A stretch of 64,000 nucleotides of DNA, taken from assembly GCA_020633315.1 (NCBI GenBank), contig JACKDV010000007.1:284991-348990 (forward strand). Direction: 5' to 3'. Positions 46,314-55,116 of the stretch are shown here, in pieces. Every line of letters starts with the position of its first letter. Positions within the stretch are counted from its first letter, which is position 1. This DNA is from Myxococcales bacterium (lineage in GTDB: Bacteria; Myxococcota_A; Polyangia; Nannocystales; Nannocystaceae). The notes beneath the pieces are model-generated. The model was not told the DNA's origin, searched no databases, and saw only the letters and a program-made list of their open reading frames with translations. The translations under genes were made by a program, and so were the position numbers.

Positions 46314-47666
46314 TCACTGCACGCGCCCGAGGATCACCGGCGCCGGCTCGGGCGGAGCGTCGCCCAGGGTGACCGCGGCCTGCAGCGCGTGGGCGCAGGC
46401 CTGGGCCTGGGCCTCGTCGCGCGCGTGCACCACGGCCAGCGGCGCCCCGGGGCCCACCTCGGTCCCCAGCCCGCGGACCTCCGAGAGCCCCACCGCGGGA
46501 TCGATCTCGTCGTCGGCCCGCCGCCGCCCGCCGCCCATCGCCACGATCGCCATGCCCACCGCGCGCACGTCCATGGCGCGCACGAAGCCGCGCCGCGGCG
46601 GCTCCACGGCCAGCTCCACCGGGGCCAGCGGCAGGTGAGCGCGGTAGCGATCGAGGATGTCGGCGGGGCCGCCCAGCGCCTGCACCATGGCGGCGAAGCG
46701 CTCGGCCGCGCGGCCATCGTCGAGCACCCGCTGCACCGCCGCCTCGGCCGCGGACCGGTCGGGCGCGAGCCCGGTGCCCACCAGCAGCTCGGCGGCCAGG
46801 GCCACCGTGACCTCGTGCAGCCGGGGCTCGCGACGATCGCCGCGCAGGTACTCGACCGTCTCGCGCACCTCGATGGCATTGCCCGCGGTCCAGCCGAGCA
46901 CCTGGTTCATGTCGGTGAGCACCGCCGAGCAGGGCAGGCCGGCGCCCTGGGCCACGTCGACCAGGCTGTGGGCCAGCGCCTGGGCGCGGTCGGGCTCGGG
47001 GATGAAGGCGCCGCTGCCCACCTTCACGTCGAGCACCAGGCGCTGCAGGCCGGCCGCGAGCTTCTTGCTGAGGATCGAGGCGGTGATGAGCGGGATCGAC
47101 TCCACCGTCGCCGTCACGTCGCGGATGGCATAGAAGCGCTTGTCGGCGGGGGCGAGGTTGGAGGTCTGGCCGATGATGGCGCAGCCGGCCCGCCCGAGCA
47201 CCTCGCCGAAGCGCGCGTTGTCGGGACGCACGTCGTAGCCGGGGATGCTGTCGAGCTTGTCGAGGGTGCCGCCGGTGTGGCCCAGGCCGCGGCCCGAGAT
47301 CATCGGCACCACGGCCCCGCAGGCGGCCAGCGCCGGGGCGAGCATCAGGCTCACCTTGTCGCCCACGCCCCCGGTGGAGTGCTTGTCCACGATGGGCCCG
47401 CCGAGCACCTCGCTCGACCAGTGCAGCACGTCGCCCGATTCCATCATGGCCCGGGTCAGCGCCACGCACTCGGGCTTGCTCAGGCCGGTGAAGAACACGG
47501 CCATCGCGAACGCGGCCACCTGCCCCTCGCTCAGGCGCCCGTCGTGCAGCGCCTCCACGAAGAAGCGGATCTCCGCCTCGCTCAGCGCGACGTGATCGCG
47601 GACCTTGCGGATGATCTCCTGGGGCAGGAAGGTGGGCCCGGCCCCGGCGCCTGGATCACTCGCCAT
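46314..47666 (-). CDS. deoA: Thymidine / pyrimidine-nucleoside phosphorylase
   Basis: The 450-residue enzyme splits pyrimidine (deoxy)nucleosides with phosphate into base and (deoxy)ribose-1-phosphate. It shows the family signatures: VDKHSTGGVGDKVSLMLAP, SGRGLGHTGGTLDKL, VKVGSGAF and the TATVESIPLI segment. It is the last gene of a minus-strand set with purine nucleoside phosphorylase, DeoC and a dehydrogenase. Its start overlaps the dehydrogenase stop by 11 bases. Confidence 0.95.
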   Translation of the reverse strand: MASDPGAGAGPTFLPQEIIRKVRDHVALSEAEIRFFVEALHDGRLSEGQVAAFAMAVFFTGLSKPECVALTRAMMESGDVLHWSSEVLGGPIVDKHSTGGVGDKVSLMLAPALAACGAVVPMISGRGLGHTGGTLDKLDSIPGYDVRPDNARFGEVLGRAGCAIIGQTSNLAPADKRFYAIRDVTATVESIPLITASILSKKLAAGLQRLVLDVKVGSGAFIPEPDRAQALAHSLVDVAQGAGLPCSAVLTDMNQVLGWTAGNAIEVRETVEYLRGDRREPRLHEVTVALAAELLVGTGLAPDRSAAEAAVQRVLDDGRAAERFAAMVQALGGPADILDRYRAHLPLAPVELAVEPPRRGFVRAMDVRAVGMAIVAMGGGRRRADDEIDPAVGLSEVRGLGTEVGPGAPLAVVHARDEAQAQACAHALQAAVTLGDAPPEPAPVILGRVQ

Positions 47667-50052
47667 AGGGGACCCAGATGTTCTTGACCTGCACGGCCTG
47701 ACGCAGGAACTCGCGGCCCTCGCCCTGCTCGAGGTCGAACCAGTTGCGGCGCCTGCCGTTGTTGACCCAGGTGCGCTTCATGTTGCCCACGCTCAGCTCC
47801 TCGACCAGCTTGGAGCCGGACTTGGGGCCCACGTACCAGTAGGCGTCCACCCGGTCGTGGGCCGCGAGCACCTTGGTGAGGCCCTCGCGCTCGCCGGTGA
47901 CGATGTTGATCACCCCACCGGGCAGGTCGGAGGTGTCGAACACCTGGTAGAGGTCGGTCGCGGCCAGGGGGTGGCGCTCCGAGGGGATCACCACCACGGT
48001 GTTGCCGGTGGCGATGGCCGGGGCCACCAGCGACACGAAGCTCAGCAGCGGCGCGTCGTCGGGGCAGCTGATGCCGATCACCCCCATGGGCTCGTGCATG
48101 GCGATGGTCACGTTGCGCCCGGGCGGGCTGTGCACGCGGCCCTCGAACTTGTCCGCCCACGCGCCGTAGGAGAACAGCCGGGAGATCGTGGCCATCAGCT
48201 CGCGGTCGGCCTGGGCCCGGCTGACCCCGGTCATCTCCACCAAGCGGCGGCTGAGCTCGGCGGCGCGGGCCTCGAGGTTCTCGGCCACGTAGTAGAGGAT
48301 CTGCGCCTTGGTGTGGGCGGCCACCGAGCCCCAGCCCAGCGCCTTGGTGGCGGCCTCCACCGCGTTGCGCACGTCCTTGCGGTTGCCCTCGCCCACCTCG
48401 CCCACCAGGCCCCCGTCGGGGCCGAGCACCGGGCGGCTGTAGCCGCCGTCGGGGCGGGCCTGCTTGCCGCCGACGTAGAGCTTGGCGGTGCGGTCGATCG
48501 CCCGCAGGCCCTCGGTCTGCGGCGGATCGATGGGCGCGGGCAGGGGCGGCGGATCCTCGTGGGGCGGGAGATCCTTGGTGAACGCGGGCTCGAGGTAGGC
48601 GTACATGCCCTCGATGCCGCCCTCGCGGCCGAAGCCCGACTCGCGGTAGCCCCCGAAGCCGCAGGCGGCGTCGAAGACGTTGGTGGAGTTGACCCACACC
48701 ACGCCCGCGGCCAGCCGCGGCGCCACGTCGAGCGCGAGGTTGATGTTCTCGGTCCACACGCTGGCGGCCAGGCCGTAGCGGGTGTTGTTGGCGATCTCCA
48801 CCGCCTCGTCGGGGGTTCGGAAGGTCATCGCCACCAGCACCGGCCCGAAGATCTCCTCCTGGGCCAGGGTGGCCGCCGGGTGCACGTCGGTGAGCAGGGT
48901 GGGGGGATAGAAGCTGCCCTCGGTCGGGCAGGCCCAGGTGGGTTGGTGCAGGGTGGCGCCCTCGTCCACGCCCAGCTTCACCAGGGTGTCGATGCGCTCG
49001 AGCTGCACCGGCGCCACGATGGCCCCGATGTCGATGCACTTGTCGAGCGGCCGGCCCACCCGCAGCGCCTCCATGCGGGTGCGCAGCTTGGCGATCAGCG
49101 CCTCGGCCACGTCCTCCTGCATCAGCAGCCGCGAGCCCGCGCAGCACACCTGCCCCTGGTTGAACCAGATCGCGTCGACCACTCCCTCCACCGCCGAGTC
49201 GAGGTCGGCGTCGTTGAACACGATGAAGGGGGACTTGCCGCCCAGCTCGAGGGTGAGGTGCTTGGCCCGGCCCGCGGTGGCCTTGCGGATGATGCGGCCC
49301 ACCTCGGTCGAACCGGTGAAGGCGATCTTGTCGACATCGTCGTGGGCCACGATCAGCGCGCCGGTGGAGCCGTCGCCGGTGATCACGTTGAGCACGCCCG
49401 GGGGCAGGCCCGCCTGGGCGGCCAGCTCCGCGAACAAGAGCGCGGTGAGGCTGGTGAACTCGGCCGGCTTGAGCACGATGGTGTTGCCGGCGGCCAGGGC
49501 CGGGGCCACCTTCCACGCGAGCATCAGCAGCGGGAAGTTCCACGGGATCACCTGGCCCACCACGCCCACGGGCACCATGCCGCGCAGCTCGCTGTGCATG
49601 AGCTGGGCCCAGCCCGCGTGGTGGTAGAAGTGCCGGGCGACCAGCGGCACGTCGATGTCGCGGGTCTCGCGGATCGGCTTGCCGTTGTCGAGGCTCTCGA
49701 GGGTGGCGAGCAGCCGGCTGTGGCGCTGCACCAGCCGCGCCAGCGCATAGAGGTAGCGGGCGCGGCCGTGGCCGCCGAGGGCCTCCCACGCGGGCTGGGC
49801 CCGGCGGGCGGCCTTCACCGCCGCGTCCACGCTGGCCTCGCCGGCCTGGGCCACCTGGGCCAGCACCGAGCCGGTGGCGGGATCGATGGAGTCGAAGTGG
49901 CGCCCGGTGTCGGGCTCGTGCCACTTGCCGTCGATGAACAGGCCGAGCTTCCCGTCGTGACGGGCCAGCCACTCGCGGGCTGGTCCGTCGCTCTCGGGAG
50001 CGGGGCCGTAGTCCATGCTCTGGAAGATCTCGGCGACGCTGGCGCTCTTCAT
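47656..50052 (-). CDS. Two-domain aldehyde dehydrogenase, ALDH16-like
   Basis: The 798-residue protein is two aldehyde dehydrogenase domains in tandem. Domain 1 (about 35-490) is complete: PWNFPLLMLAWKVAPALA, FTGSTEVG, ELGGKSPF (catalytic Glu) and FNQGQVCCAGS (catalytic Cys). Domain 2 (about 515-795) is degenerate: it keeps an NAD-site-like segment but has MKRTWVNNGRRR where the Cys would be. This arrangement is that of the ALDH16 family. It sits 16 bases after deoC and overlaps deoA. I infer that it oxidises acetaldehyde from DeoC to acetate. Confidence 0.9.
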   Translation of the reverse strand: MKSASVAEIFQSMDYGPAPESDGPAREWLARHDGKLGLFIDGKWHEPDTGRHFDSIDPATGSVLAQVAQAGEASVDAAVKAARRAQPAWEALGGHGRARYLYALARLVQRHSRLLATLESLDNGKPIRETRDIDVPLVARHFYHHAGWAQLMHSELRGMVPVGVVGQVIPWNFPLLMLAWKVAPALAAGNTIVLKPAEFTSLTALLFAELAAQAGLPPGVLNVITGDGSTGALIVAHDDVDKIAFTGSTEVGRIIRKATAGRAKHLTLELGGKSPFIVFNDADLDSAVEGVVDAIWFNQGQVCCAGSRLLMQEDVAEALIAKLRTRMEALRVGRPLDKCIDIGAIVAPVQLERIDTLVKLGVDEGATLHQPTWACPTEGSFYPPTLLTDVHPAATLAQEEIFGPVLVAMTFRTPDEAVEIANNTRYGLAASVWTENINLALDVAPRLAAGVVWVNSTNVFDAACGFGGYRESGFGREGGIEGMYAYLEPAFTKDLPPHEDPPPLPAPIDPPQTEGLRAIDRTAKLYVGGKQARPDGGYSRPVLGPDGGLVGEVGEGNRKDVRNAVEAATKALGWGSVAAHTKAQILYYVAENLEARAAELSRRLVEMTGVSRAQADRELMATISRLFSYGAWADKFEGRVHSPPGRNVTIAMHEPMGVIGISCPDDAPLLSFVSLVAPAIATGNTVVVIPSERHPLAATDLYQVFDTSDLPGGVINIVTGEREGLTKVLAAHDRVDAYWYVGPKSGSKLVEELSVGNMKRTWVNNGRRRNWFDLEQGEGREFLRQAVQVKNIWVPYGE

Positions 50053-50068
50053 GGCAGCGGTCCCTCTC

Positions 50069-51085
50069 TCAGCTGATCGGGTGGCGGAAGTCGGCCGAGT
50101 AGCGGCCGGTGACGAAGTGCTCGAGCTGCCGCTCGATGTCGGAGACCAGCGACGAGGCGCCGAAGCGGAACAGATCGGGCTCGAGGTACTCCCGGCCGAG
50201 CTCGTCCTTCATCATCGCGAGGTAGCCCAGGGTCTGCTTGGCCTCGCGGATCCCCCCCGCGGCCTTGAAGCCCACCTTGTGGCCGGTGCGCTCCATGTAG
50301 GCCCGGATCATCCGCACCATCACCAGGCTCACGGGCAGCGTGGCGTTGACGGCCTCCTTGCCGGTGGAGGTCTTGATGAAGTCGGCGCCCGCCATCATGC
50401 ACACCAGGCTGGCGCGCGCGATGTTGCGGACGATGCGGAGGTCGCCGGTGGCGATGATCGCCTTGAGGTGCGCCTCGCCGCAGGCCTCGCGGAAGGCCCG
50501 GACCTCGTCGTACATGGCCTGCCAGTTGCCGGTGAACAGGTGCCCGCGGTTGATCACGATGTCGATCTCGTGGGCCCCCGCGGCCACCGATTCCTCGACC
50601 TCCTGGATCCGCTCGCGCAGCGGCGAGAGCCCGGCGGGGAAGCCCGCAGCCACGGCGGCCACCGGGATCCCGCTGCCCTCGAGGGCATCGAGCGCGGCGG
50701 GGATCATCTCGTGGTAGACGCAGACGGCGGCGACGGTCAGGCCCAGCTCGCCCACGCCCATCGCGTCGAGCAGGTCCTGCCGCACGGGGCGGCGGGCCTT
50801 GGCGCACAGCCGCTTGACGCGGCCCGGGGTGTCGTCGCCGGCCAGGGTGGTCAGGTCGGTGAGCGCGATGGAGCGCAGGTACCACGCGGCCTGCCACTGC
50901 TTCTTCACGCTGCGGCGGGTGGGGATGGTGGCGGCGCGGCGCTCCACGGCGCTGCGGTTGACTCTCACGTCCCGCACCCAGTCGAGCACCAGCGGCATGC
51001 CGGGGTTGCGCTCGTGGCTCGACTGCGGCGGCGGCTCGGGGACCGCCCGCACGTGGCCCTTGTCCTTGTTCTTGTTCTTGCCCAT
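50069..51085 (-). CDS. deoC: Deoxyribose-phosphate aldolase with N-terminal extension
   Basis: The 338-residue enzyme cleaves 2-deoxyribose-5-phosphate to glyceraldehyde-3-phosphate and acetaldehyde. The Schiff-base Lys lies in GADFIKTSTGKEAV, with a second Lys in VGFKAAGGIR, both typical. About 60 residues precede the usual start (Lys/Arg-rich), making it longer than the 220-260 residues common in bacteria; this may be an interaction region. Start taken at 51085 (MGKNKNKDK); an in-frame ATG at 51139 is upstream. It lies between the purine phosphorylase and the dehydrogenase genes. Confidence 0.94.
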   Translation of the reverse strand: MGKNKNKDKGHVRAVPEPPPQSSHERNPGMPLVLDWVRDVRVNRSAVERRAATIPTRRSVKKQWQAAWYLRSIALTDLTTLAGDDTPGRVKRLCAKARRPVRQDLLDAMGVGELGLTVAAVCVYHEMIPAALDALEGSGIPVAAVAAGFPAGLSPLRERIQEVEESVAAGAHEIDIVINRGHLFTGNWQAMYDEVRAFREACGEAHLKAIIATGDLRIVRNIARASLVCMMAGADFIKTSTGKEAVNATLPVSLVMVRMIRAYMERTGHKVGFKAAGGIREAKQTLGYLAMMKDELGREYLEPDLFRFGASSLVSDIERQLEHFVTGRYSADFRHPIS

Positions 51086-51215
51086 CGGCGCCCGCTCCTG
51101 GCTCGGCCGCGCCGGGGGTTCGGCGAGGGCCGGGGGCACGAGTCTGCCCGAAGATCGGGGCGGACGCGAGGCGACCGAACGCTGGTCCTCGCGCGGCCGG
51201 CGGGGCGCGATCCCC

Positions 51216-52046
51216 CTACGCCGACGCGGAGGGCAGGCCCTCGAGGAAGCCGAGCACCAGGCGGCGCAGGTCGTCGGCCGCGGCGTGGCCGTACTGCAGC
51301 GTCTGCTCGTGGCTCAGCACCATGTCGGACAGACCGGCCGCGAGGTTGGTGAGCACCGAGATCGCGGCTACCCGCAGCCCGCAGTGTCGCGCCACGATCA
51401 CCTCGGGCACGGTCGACATGCCGACCGCGTTGGCGCCCAGCCGGGCGAACGCGCGGACCTCGGCGTGCGACTCGAAGCTCGGCCCGAGCGTGGCGAGGTA
51501 GACGCCCTCGCGCAGCGTGACGCCGAGATCGTCGGCCACGCGGCGCAGCAGGGCCTGGTGCTCGGCGTCGTAGGCCCCGTCCATCGGCGGGAAGCGAGGA
51601 CCGAAGCTCTCGTCGTTGGGCCCCACCAGCGGGTTGGCGAATTGCATGTTGATGTGATCGGTGATCAGCATCAGCTGGCCGGGCTCGGCGTCGCGATCGA
51701 GGGCGCCCGCGGCATTGGTGGCGAAGTAGGTCTCGCAGCCCAGCAGCTTCAGCGTGCGGACCAGGGGCACCACCGCCTGCGCCGGGTGGCCCTCGTACAG
51801 GTGCACGCGGCCCTGCAGACAGGCGACGTCCTGGCCGCCGAGCCGGCCGAGCACGAGGCGGCCGTGGTGGCCCTCCACGCTGGGCTCGGGGAAGCCGGGG
51901 AGATCGCGGAAGTCGACGACGATCGCATTCTCGACCCGCTCGGCCAGGGCGCCCAGCCCCGAGCCGAGGGTGAGGCCCACCCGCGGACGGAATCCCGGGG
52001 CGGCCTCGGCCACCACCGCCGCTGCCTTGCGTGCTTGCTCGCTCAC
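51216..52046 (-). CDS. punA: Purine nucleoside phosphorylase (trimeric PNP family)
   Basis: The 276-residue enzyme has the trimeric PNP pattern: LGSGLGALAERV (phosphate loop), GHHGRLVLG, YEGHPAQ, TNAAGAL, NPLVGPND and the base-site segment VGMSTVPEVIVARHCGL. It splits guanosine- and inosine-type nucleosides. A strong AGGAGGT (52051-52057) followed by GTG at 52046 settles the start; the frame is open upstream but without protein character. It begins the minus-strand salvage operon with deoC, the dehydrogenase and deoA. Confidence 0.94.
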   Translation of the reverse strand: MSEQARKAAAVVAEAAPGFRPRVGLTLGSGLGALAERVENAIVVDFRDLPGFPEPSVEGHHGRLVLGRLGGQDVACLQGRVHLYEGHPAQAVVPLVRTLKLLGCETYFATNAAGALDRDAEPGQLMLITDHINMQFANPLVGPNDESFGPRFPPMDGAYDAEHQALLRRVADDLGVTLREGVYLATLGPSFESHAEVRAFARLGANAVGMSTVPEVIVARHCGLRVAAISVLTNLAAGLSDMVLSHEQTLQYGHAAADDLRRLVLGFLEGLPSASA

Positions 52047-52135
52047 TCGCGACCTCCTGCTGCTTTCGCCCGTGGGCGACGTGGGCGAGACTATAGGGGC
52101 GTGACGACGACAGCGGCAAGACGAGGAGGCGCCCG

Positions 52136-52777
52136 ATGAGCGAGGGACGAGCGCTGCGGCTGCCCCGGGGCGCACTGGCCAGGCTGCGCGGTGCCGACGA
52201 GGGCATGGCCGGGGTGATCGATCGGGTGGGACGCTGTCGCATGCGGGTGGGCTACGCCGAGAGCAACCTCGCCTCGCTGGTCCGCGCCATCGTGTACCAG
52301 CAGCTCTCGGGCAAGGCGGCCGCCACCATCTACGGCCGCTTCCGGGCGCTGTACCCCGAGGACGAGTTTCCCAGCGCGCAGGCGATCCGCCGCACCCACC
52401 ACACCAAGCTGCGCAAGGCCGGGCTGTCGCGGCAGAAGCAGGCGGCGCTGCGCGACCTGTGCCGCCACGTGGCCGAGGGGCGGCTGCCGCTGCACGACGT
52501 GGAGGAGCACGACGACGAGGTGCTGATCGAGCGCCTCACCGCGGTGCGGGGGATCGGCCGCTGGTCGGCGCAGATGTTCCTGATGTTCCAGCTCGGGCGC
52601 CTCGACCAGTGGCCGGTGGACGACCTCGGCGTGCGCAAGGGCGTGGCCCTGCTGCAGGGGACCGAGACCCTGCCGGGCAAGCGGGAGATGGAGGCGTGGG
52701 GCGAGCGCTACCGGCCCTACCGCACGGTGGCGAGCTGGTACCTGTGGCGCTCGCTGGAGATCGAGACCCCCGGCTGA
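52136..52777 (+). CDS. DNA-3-methyladenine glycosylase, AlkA/HhH-GPD family
   Basis: The 213-residue protein has the HhH-GPD domain. A helical core with IVYQQLSGKAAATIYGRF leads to the hairpin LTAVRGIGRWSAQMFLMF. The catalytic Asp follows in WPVDDLGVRKG. It removes alkylated bases from DNA in base excision repair. It is somewhat shorter than AlkA and lacks its N-terminal domain, like many bacterial DNA-3-methyladenine glycosylases of this branch. It is divergent from the PNP gene. Confidence 0.93.
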   Translation: MSEGRALRLPRGALARLRGADEGMAGVIDRVGRCRMRVGYAESNLASLVRAIVYQQLSGKAAATIYGRFRALYPEDEFPSAQAIRRTHHTKLRKAGLSRQKQAALRDLCRHVAEGRLPLHDVEEHDDEVLIERLTAVRGIGRWSAQMFLMFQLGRLDQWPVDDLGVRKGVALLQGTETLPGKREMEAWGERYRPYRTVASWYLWRSLEIETPG

Positions 52778-52863
52778 GACGGGCCCTGGGCCCCCTTGGG
52801 CACGAAGTGCGGGCGATCGTAGGTCGACTGCAAGCGCGGCGGCGCGGGGGTCGTTCGGGGGGC

Positions 52864-53157
52864 ATGAAGACGCGAACACCACTTGCCATTGCCTTGGTGG
52901 CCGCCGCGGCGGCCCTCGCCTGCGCTCCCAAGGCGGACACGGCCAAGCCCGACGAGGGCGGGGGCGCGTGCACCGAGGAAGCGATGGAGTGTCCCGACGG
53001 CAGCACCGTCGGGCGCGAGGGGCCCAGCTGCGAGTTCGCAGCGTGCCCCGGCGAGGAAGGGCCCGAGGAGGCGGCCGCGGACGCCGGTGACGAGCCGGCC
53101 GACGAGGCCGTCGACGAGGAAGCCGCCGATGGAGAGGAGGCCGAGGAGGAGGAGTAG
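52864..53157 (+). CDS. Small Cys-containing lipoprotein with CPDGS-type motif
   Basis: The 97-residue protein has a lipobox LALAC (Cys20) followed by a compact four-Cys module, CTEEAMECPDGSTVGREG then CEFAACPG. The same module appears at the end of many secreted bacterial proteins; its role is not known. The rest is a Glu/Ala/Asp tail. The start at 52864 gives the shortest good signal peptide. Confidence 0.72.
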   Translation: MKTRTPLAIALVAAAAALACAPKADTAKPDEGGGACTEEAMECPDGSTVGREGPSCEFAACPGEEGPEEAAADAGDEPADEAVDEEAADGEEAEEEE

Positions 53158-53310
53158 TCGCTCACTCCGGTCGCTGGTCGAGGGCCGGTCTCGGGGGCGT
53201 CGTGCGACTCCTCCGGGGCCGGCCCGCTGTCGTCTACGCGAGCCCGACGGGGGGGCGTGAGGGCTCGGGACGGACGGGGCTCGGGCGGACGCGGTCCCGT
53301 CGGGCGAGGC

Positions 53311-54051
53311 TCACGACGCCTGCCTCCACTCGCCGATCTCACCGCCGCGCGCGGCTCGGTGGAGCGCCTCGAGCACCTCGGGTCGCAGCACCACCACGTA
53401 CCACTCGCGTCGCCGCAATTCCGGGGCGAGCGGGGCGAGGTCGTCGAGCTCGGTGAGCATGGCAAAGAAGTCGAACGAGGTGATGCCGTTGCCGGCCGCG
53501 TCGAGCAGCTGCACCTGGTGGGTGCGCTTGAGGTGGTCGTACCAGTGGTCGAGCTCGGAGCCCACGAAGGCGAGGCGTGCGTCGTACGATTCGTACACGC
53601 CCTCGCCCCGGGTCTGGGTGGTGGCCCAGGTCACCGCGCGCTCGGCCCAGATCTCGGCGTACCGCGAGCTGATGTCCAGGCGGTCGAGGCCCGGGTAGCT
53701 GATGCCCAGCCGCTCCGACCAGTTGTGCCCCTCGGCCACGAGATCGTCGCTGTCCTCGGTGTGGGGGTAGCGCTGGCGCAGGTCCTCGAGGGTGCGCAGG
53801 TACAGCACCATCCACCGGCGCACCACGTCGACGAGGAAGGCGCGGTCCATGCCGCGGAACAGCTCCGGGCGATCACGGCCGATGTTGTGCACGAAGTACT
53901 GGTGGACGGCGCCGAAGCGAGCCAGCAGCTTGCCGTCGTCCGGCTCGTGCTGGAATCTGTGGCACCACATGGCGGCGCGCAGGTCGGCCATGAGCGAGCG
54001 GTAGTACAGCGAGTCGAGCTCGGCGGTCTGGTGGTGGGCCTCGGCGTGCAT
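53311..54051 (-). CDS. Unrecognised helical protein downstream of the precursor-like ORF
   Basis: The 246-residue soluble protein has no signal peptide and is Trp-, His- and Tyr-rich (WCHRFQHEPDD, AVHQYFVHNIGRD, SELDHWYDHLKRTHQ). The many His and Glu/Asp residues in helices could suit a metal site, but I match it to no family. It follows the small leader-peptide ORF by 73 bases on the same strand, so it may serve the same pathway. The start at 54051 (MHAEAHHQ) is where protein-like sequence begins. Confidence 0.68.
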   Translation of the reverse strand: MHAEAHHQTAELDSLYYRSLMADLRAAMWCHRFQHEPDDGKLLARFGAVHQYFVHNIGRDRPELFRGMDRAFLVDVVRRWMVLYLRTLEDLRQRYPHTEDSDDLVAEGHNWSERLGISYPGLDRLDISSRYAEIWAERAVTWATTQTRGEGVYESYDARLAFVGSELDHWYDHLKRTHQVQLLDAAGNGITSFDFFAMLTELDDLAPLAPELRRREWYVVVLRPEVLEALHRAARGGEIGEWRQAS

Positions 54052-54124
54052 CGGCGCATTCCTACGAAGGGTCGAGCGCCCGGGGACGGTTCCTCCGGGC
54101 GTTCGGGCGGGGGGACGGTCGGCG

Positions 54125-54295
54125 CTACCACCAACCCCAGTCACGGGAGTCGGGCTGGGTCGCTCCCGGGGCGGTGGGGTCGATGGGCTTGGGGGCCACG
54201 ACGCCGCCGGTGACGTTCTCGAGCTCCTCCGGGCTGAGGGGATGGACGCGCTTCTTGTTCTTGGCCTCCTTGAGGAGGACGAGCTTCTTCTTCAT
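54125..54295 (-). CDS. Candidate RiPP precursor peptide with GG-type leader
   Basis: The 56-residue ORF starts MKKKLVLLKEAKNKKR and continues HPLSPEELENVTGG. A basic N-terminus, an LSxEELxxVxGG element and a double Gly are the features of double-glycine leader peptides of bacteriocins and radical-SAM-modified peptides. After GG there are 25 residues, Pro- and Asp-rich, ending in DWGWW. Nearby (1.3 kb) is a radical SAM/SPASM gene. The frame is open upstream, but ATG 54295 is the only start giving this leader. It could also be a small unrelated protein; the leader pattern is the argument. Confidence 0.62.
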   Translation of the reverse strand: MKKKLVLLKEAKNKKRVHPLSPEELENVTGGVVAPKPIDPTAPGATQPDSRDWGWW

Positions 54296-54467
54296 GCCAT
54301 GGCAGAGTCGCCACCCCGGGGCCGGATCACGGCTCGCCGAAGAAACGTGTTCCTGGTCGGATTCGCACCGAGTGCGTCCTCGACGCTCGTCGGGTGGCGG
54401 CCATCGGCTCTCGGCGTGAACCGGGGGGGGCGGGCCGGCATCTGCTCCTTCGAGAGGAGTCGTCAGC

Positions 54468-55079
54468 GTGCCGGACATCGGACTTTGTACCCCCAACGGA
54501 ACCTACTTCATCGTGGAGCGGGTCTACGTCGTCAACACCTCCCACACCCCGGGTCCCTCGGCCCGCAAGGTCACCCGCCACGTGGCGCAGGCCTGCGACC
54601 GTCAGCACACGCTGTACAACGGAGTGATCGTCGACGGGATGCCCACGCCCTGGCAGTACCTGATGGACGCGCTGGGGCTGGCCACGCTCTCGTACCGCCC
54701 GACCGGAGAGACCAGCGTGGTCTTGATGTACGCGGGCTTCGAGAACCTGTTCCGGCCGCTGCCCGCCGAGCTGAAGCTCGGCTTCGTGCCCGACGCCCTC
54801 GGCTTCCTGTTCGAGGAGCACTCCTTCGACGGCTTCGGCCCCTTCATCTACGGCGAGGATCCGATCCCCGAGGTGCGTCTCTTCGGCGATCCCTCGGTGC
54901 AGTTCTACTCGGCGGGCGGCAACGAGCCGCCCACCGCGATGGCCATCTACCACGGCGACACGGGCCGGCTGGAGCACGTGCCTCCCAACCAGCTCGAGAT
55001 CATGCTGCGGCAGCTGGGGATCACGCCGGCGTCGAGCTCCTCGTCCTCGGGGGGCGGGGGGCTGGCGCGCGTGATGTAG
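54468..55079 (+). CDS. Unknown protein between precursor-like ORF and LYG-repeat gene
   Basis: The 203-residue protein has no signal peptide or membrane span. It is Tyr/Phe/Pro-rich, with segments such as YVVNTSHTPGPSARKVTRH and VLMYAGFENLFRPLPAEL, and a Ser/Gly-rich C-terminal tail. No family was recognised. The GTG start at 54468 follows AGAGGAGT (54453-54460), a good ribosome binding site. It lies 37 bases before the LYG-repeat gene in the same direction and is probably in its operon. Confidence 0.65.
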   Translation: MPDIGLCTPNGTYFIVERVYVVNTSHTPGPSARKVTRHVAQACDRQHTLYNGVIVDGMPTPWQYLMDALGLATLSYRPTGETSVVLMYAGFENLFRPLPAELKLGFVPDALGFLFEEHSFDGFGPFIYGEDPIPEVRLFGDPSVQFYSAGGNEPPTAMAIYHGDTGRLEHVPPNQLEIMLRQLGITPASSSSSSGGGGLARVM

Positions 55080-55116
55080 CTTGCGAGCGCCGAGGCGGGC
55101 CGGCTATGCTGGGAGC

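Noticed and set aside
47605..50076. 823-codon open frame opposite the aldehyde dehydrogenase
   Set aside because: Antisense shadow; the translation is Val/His/Gly-rich with no motif, while the minus frame carries complete ALDH motifs.
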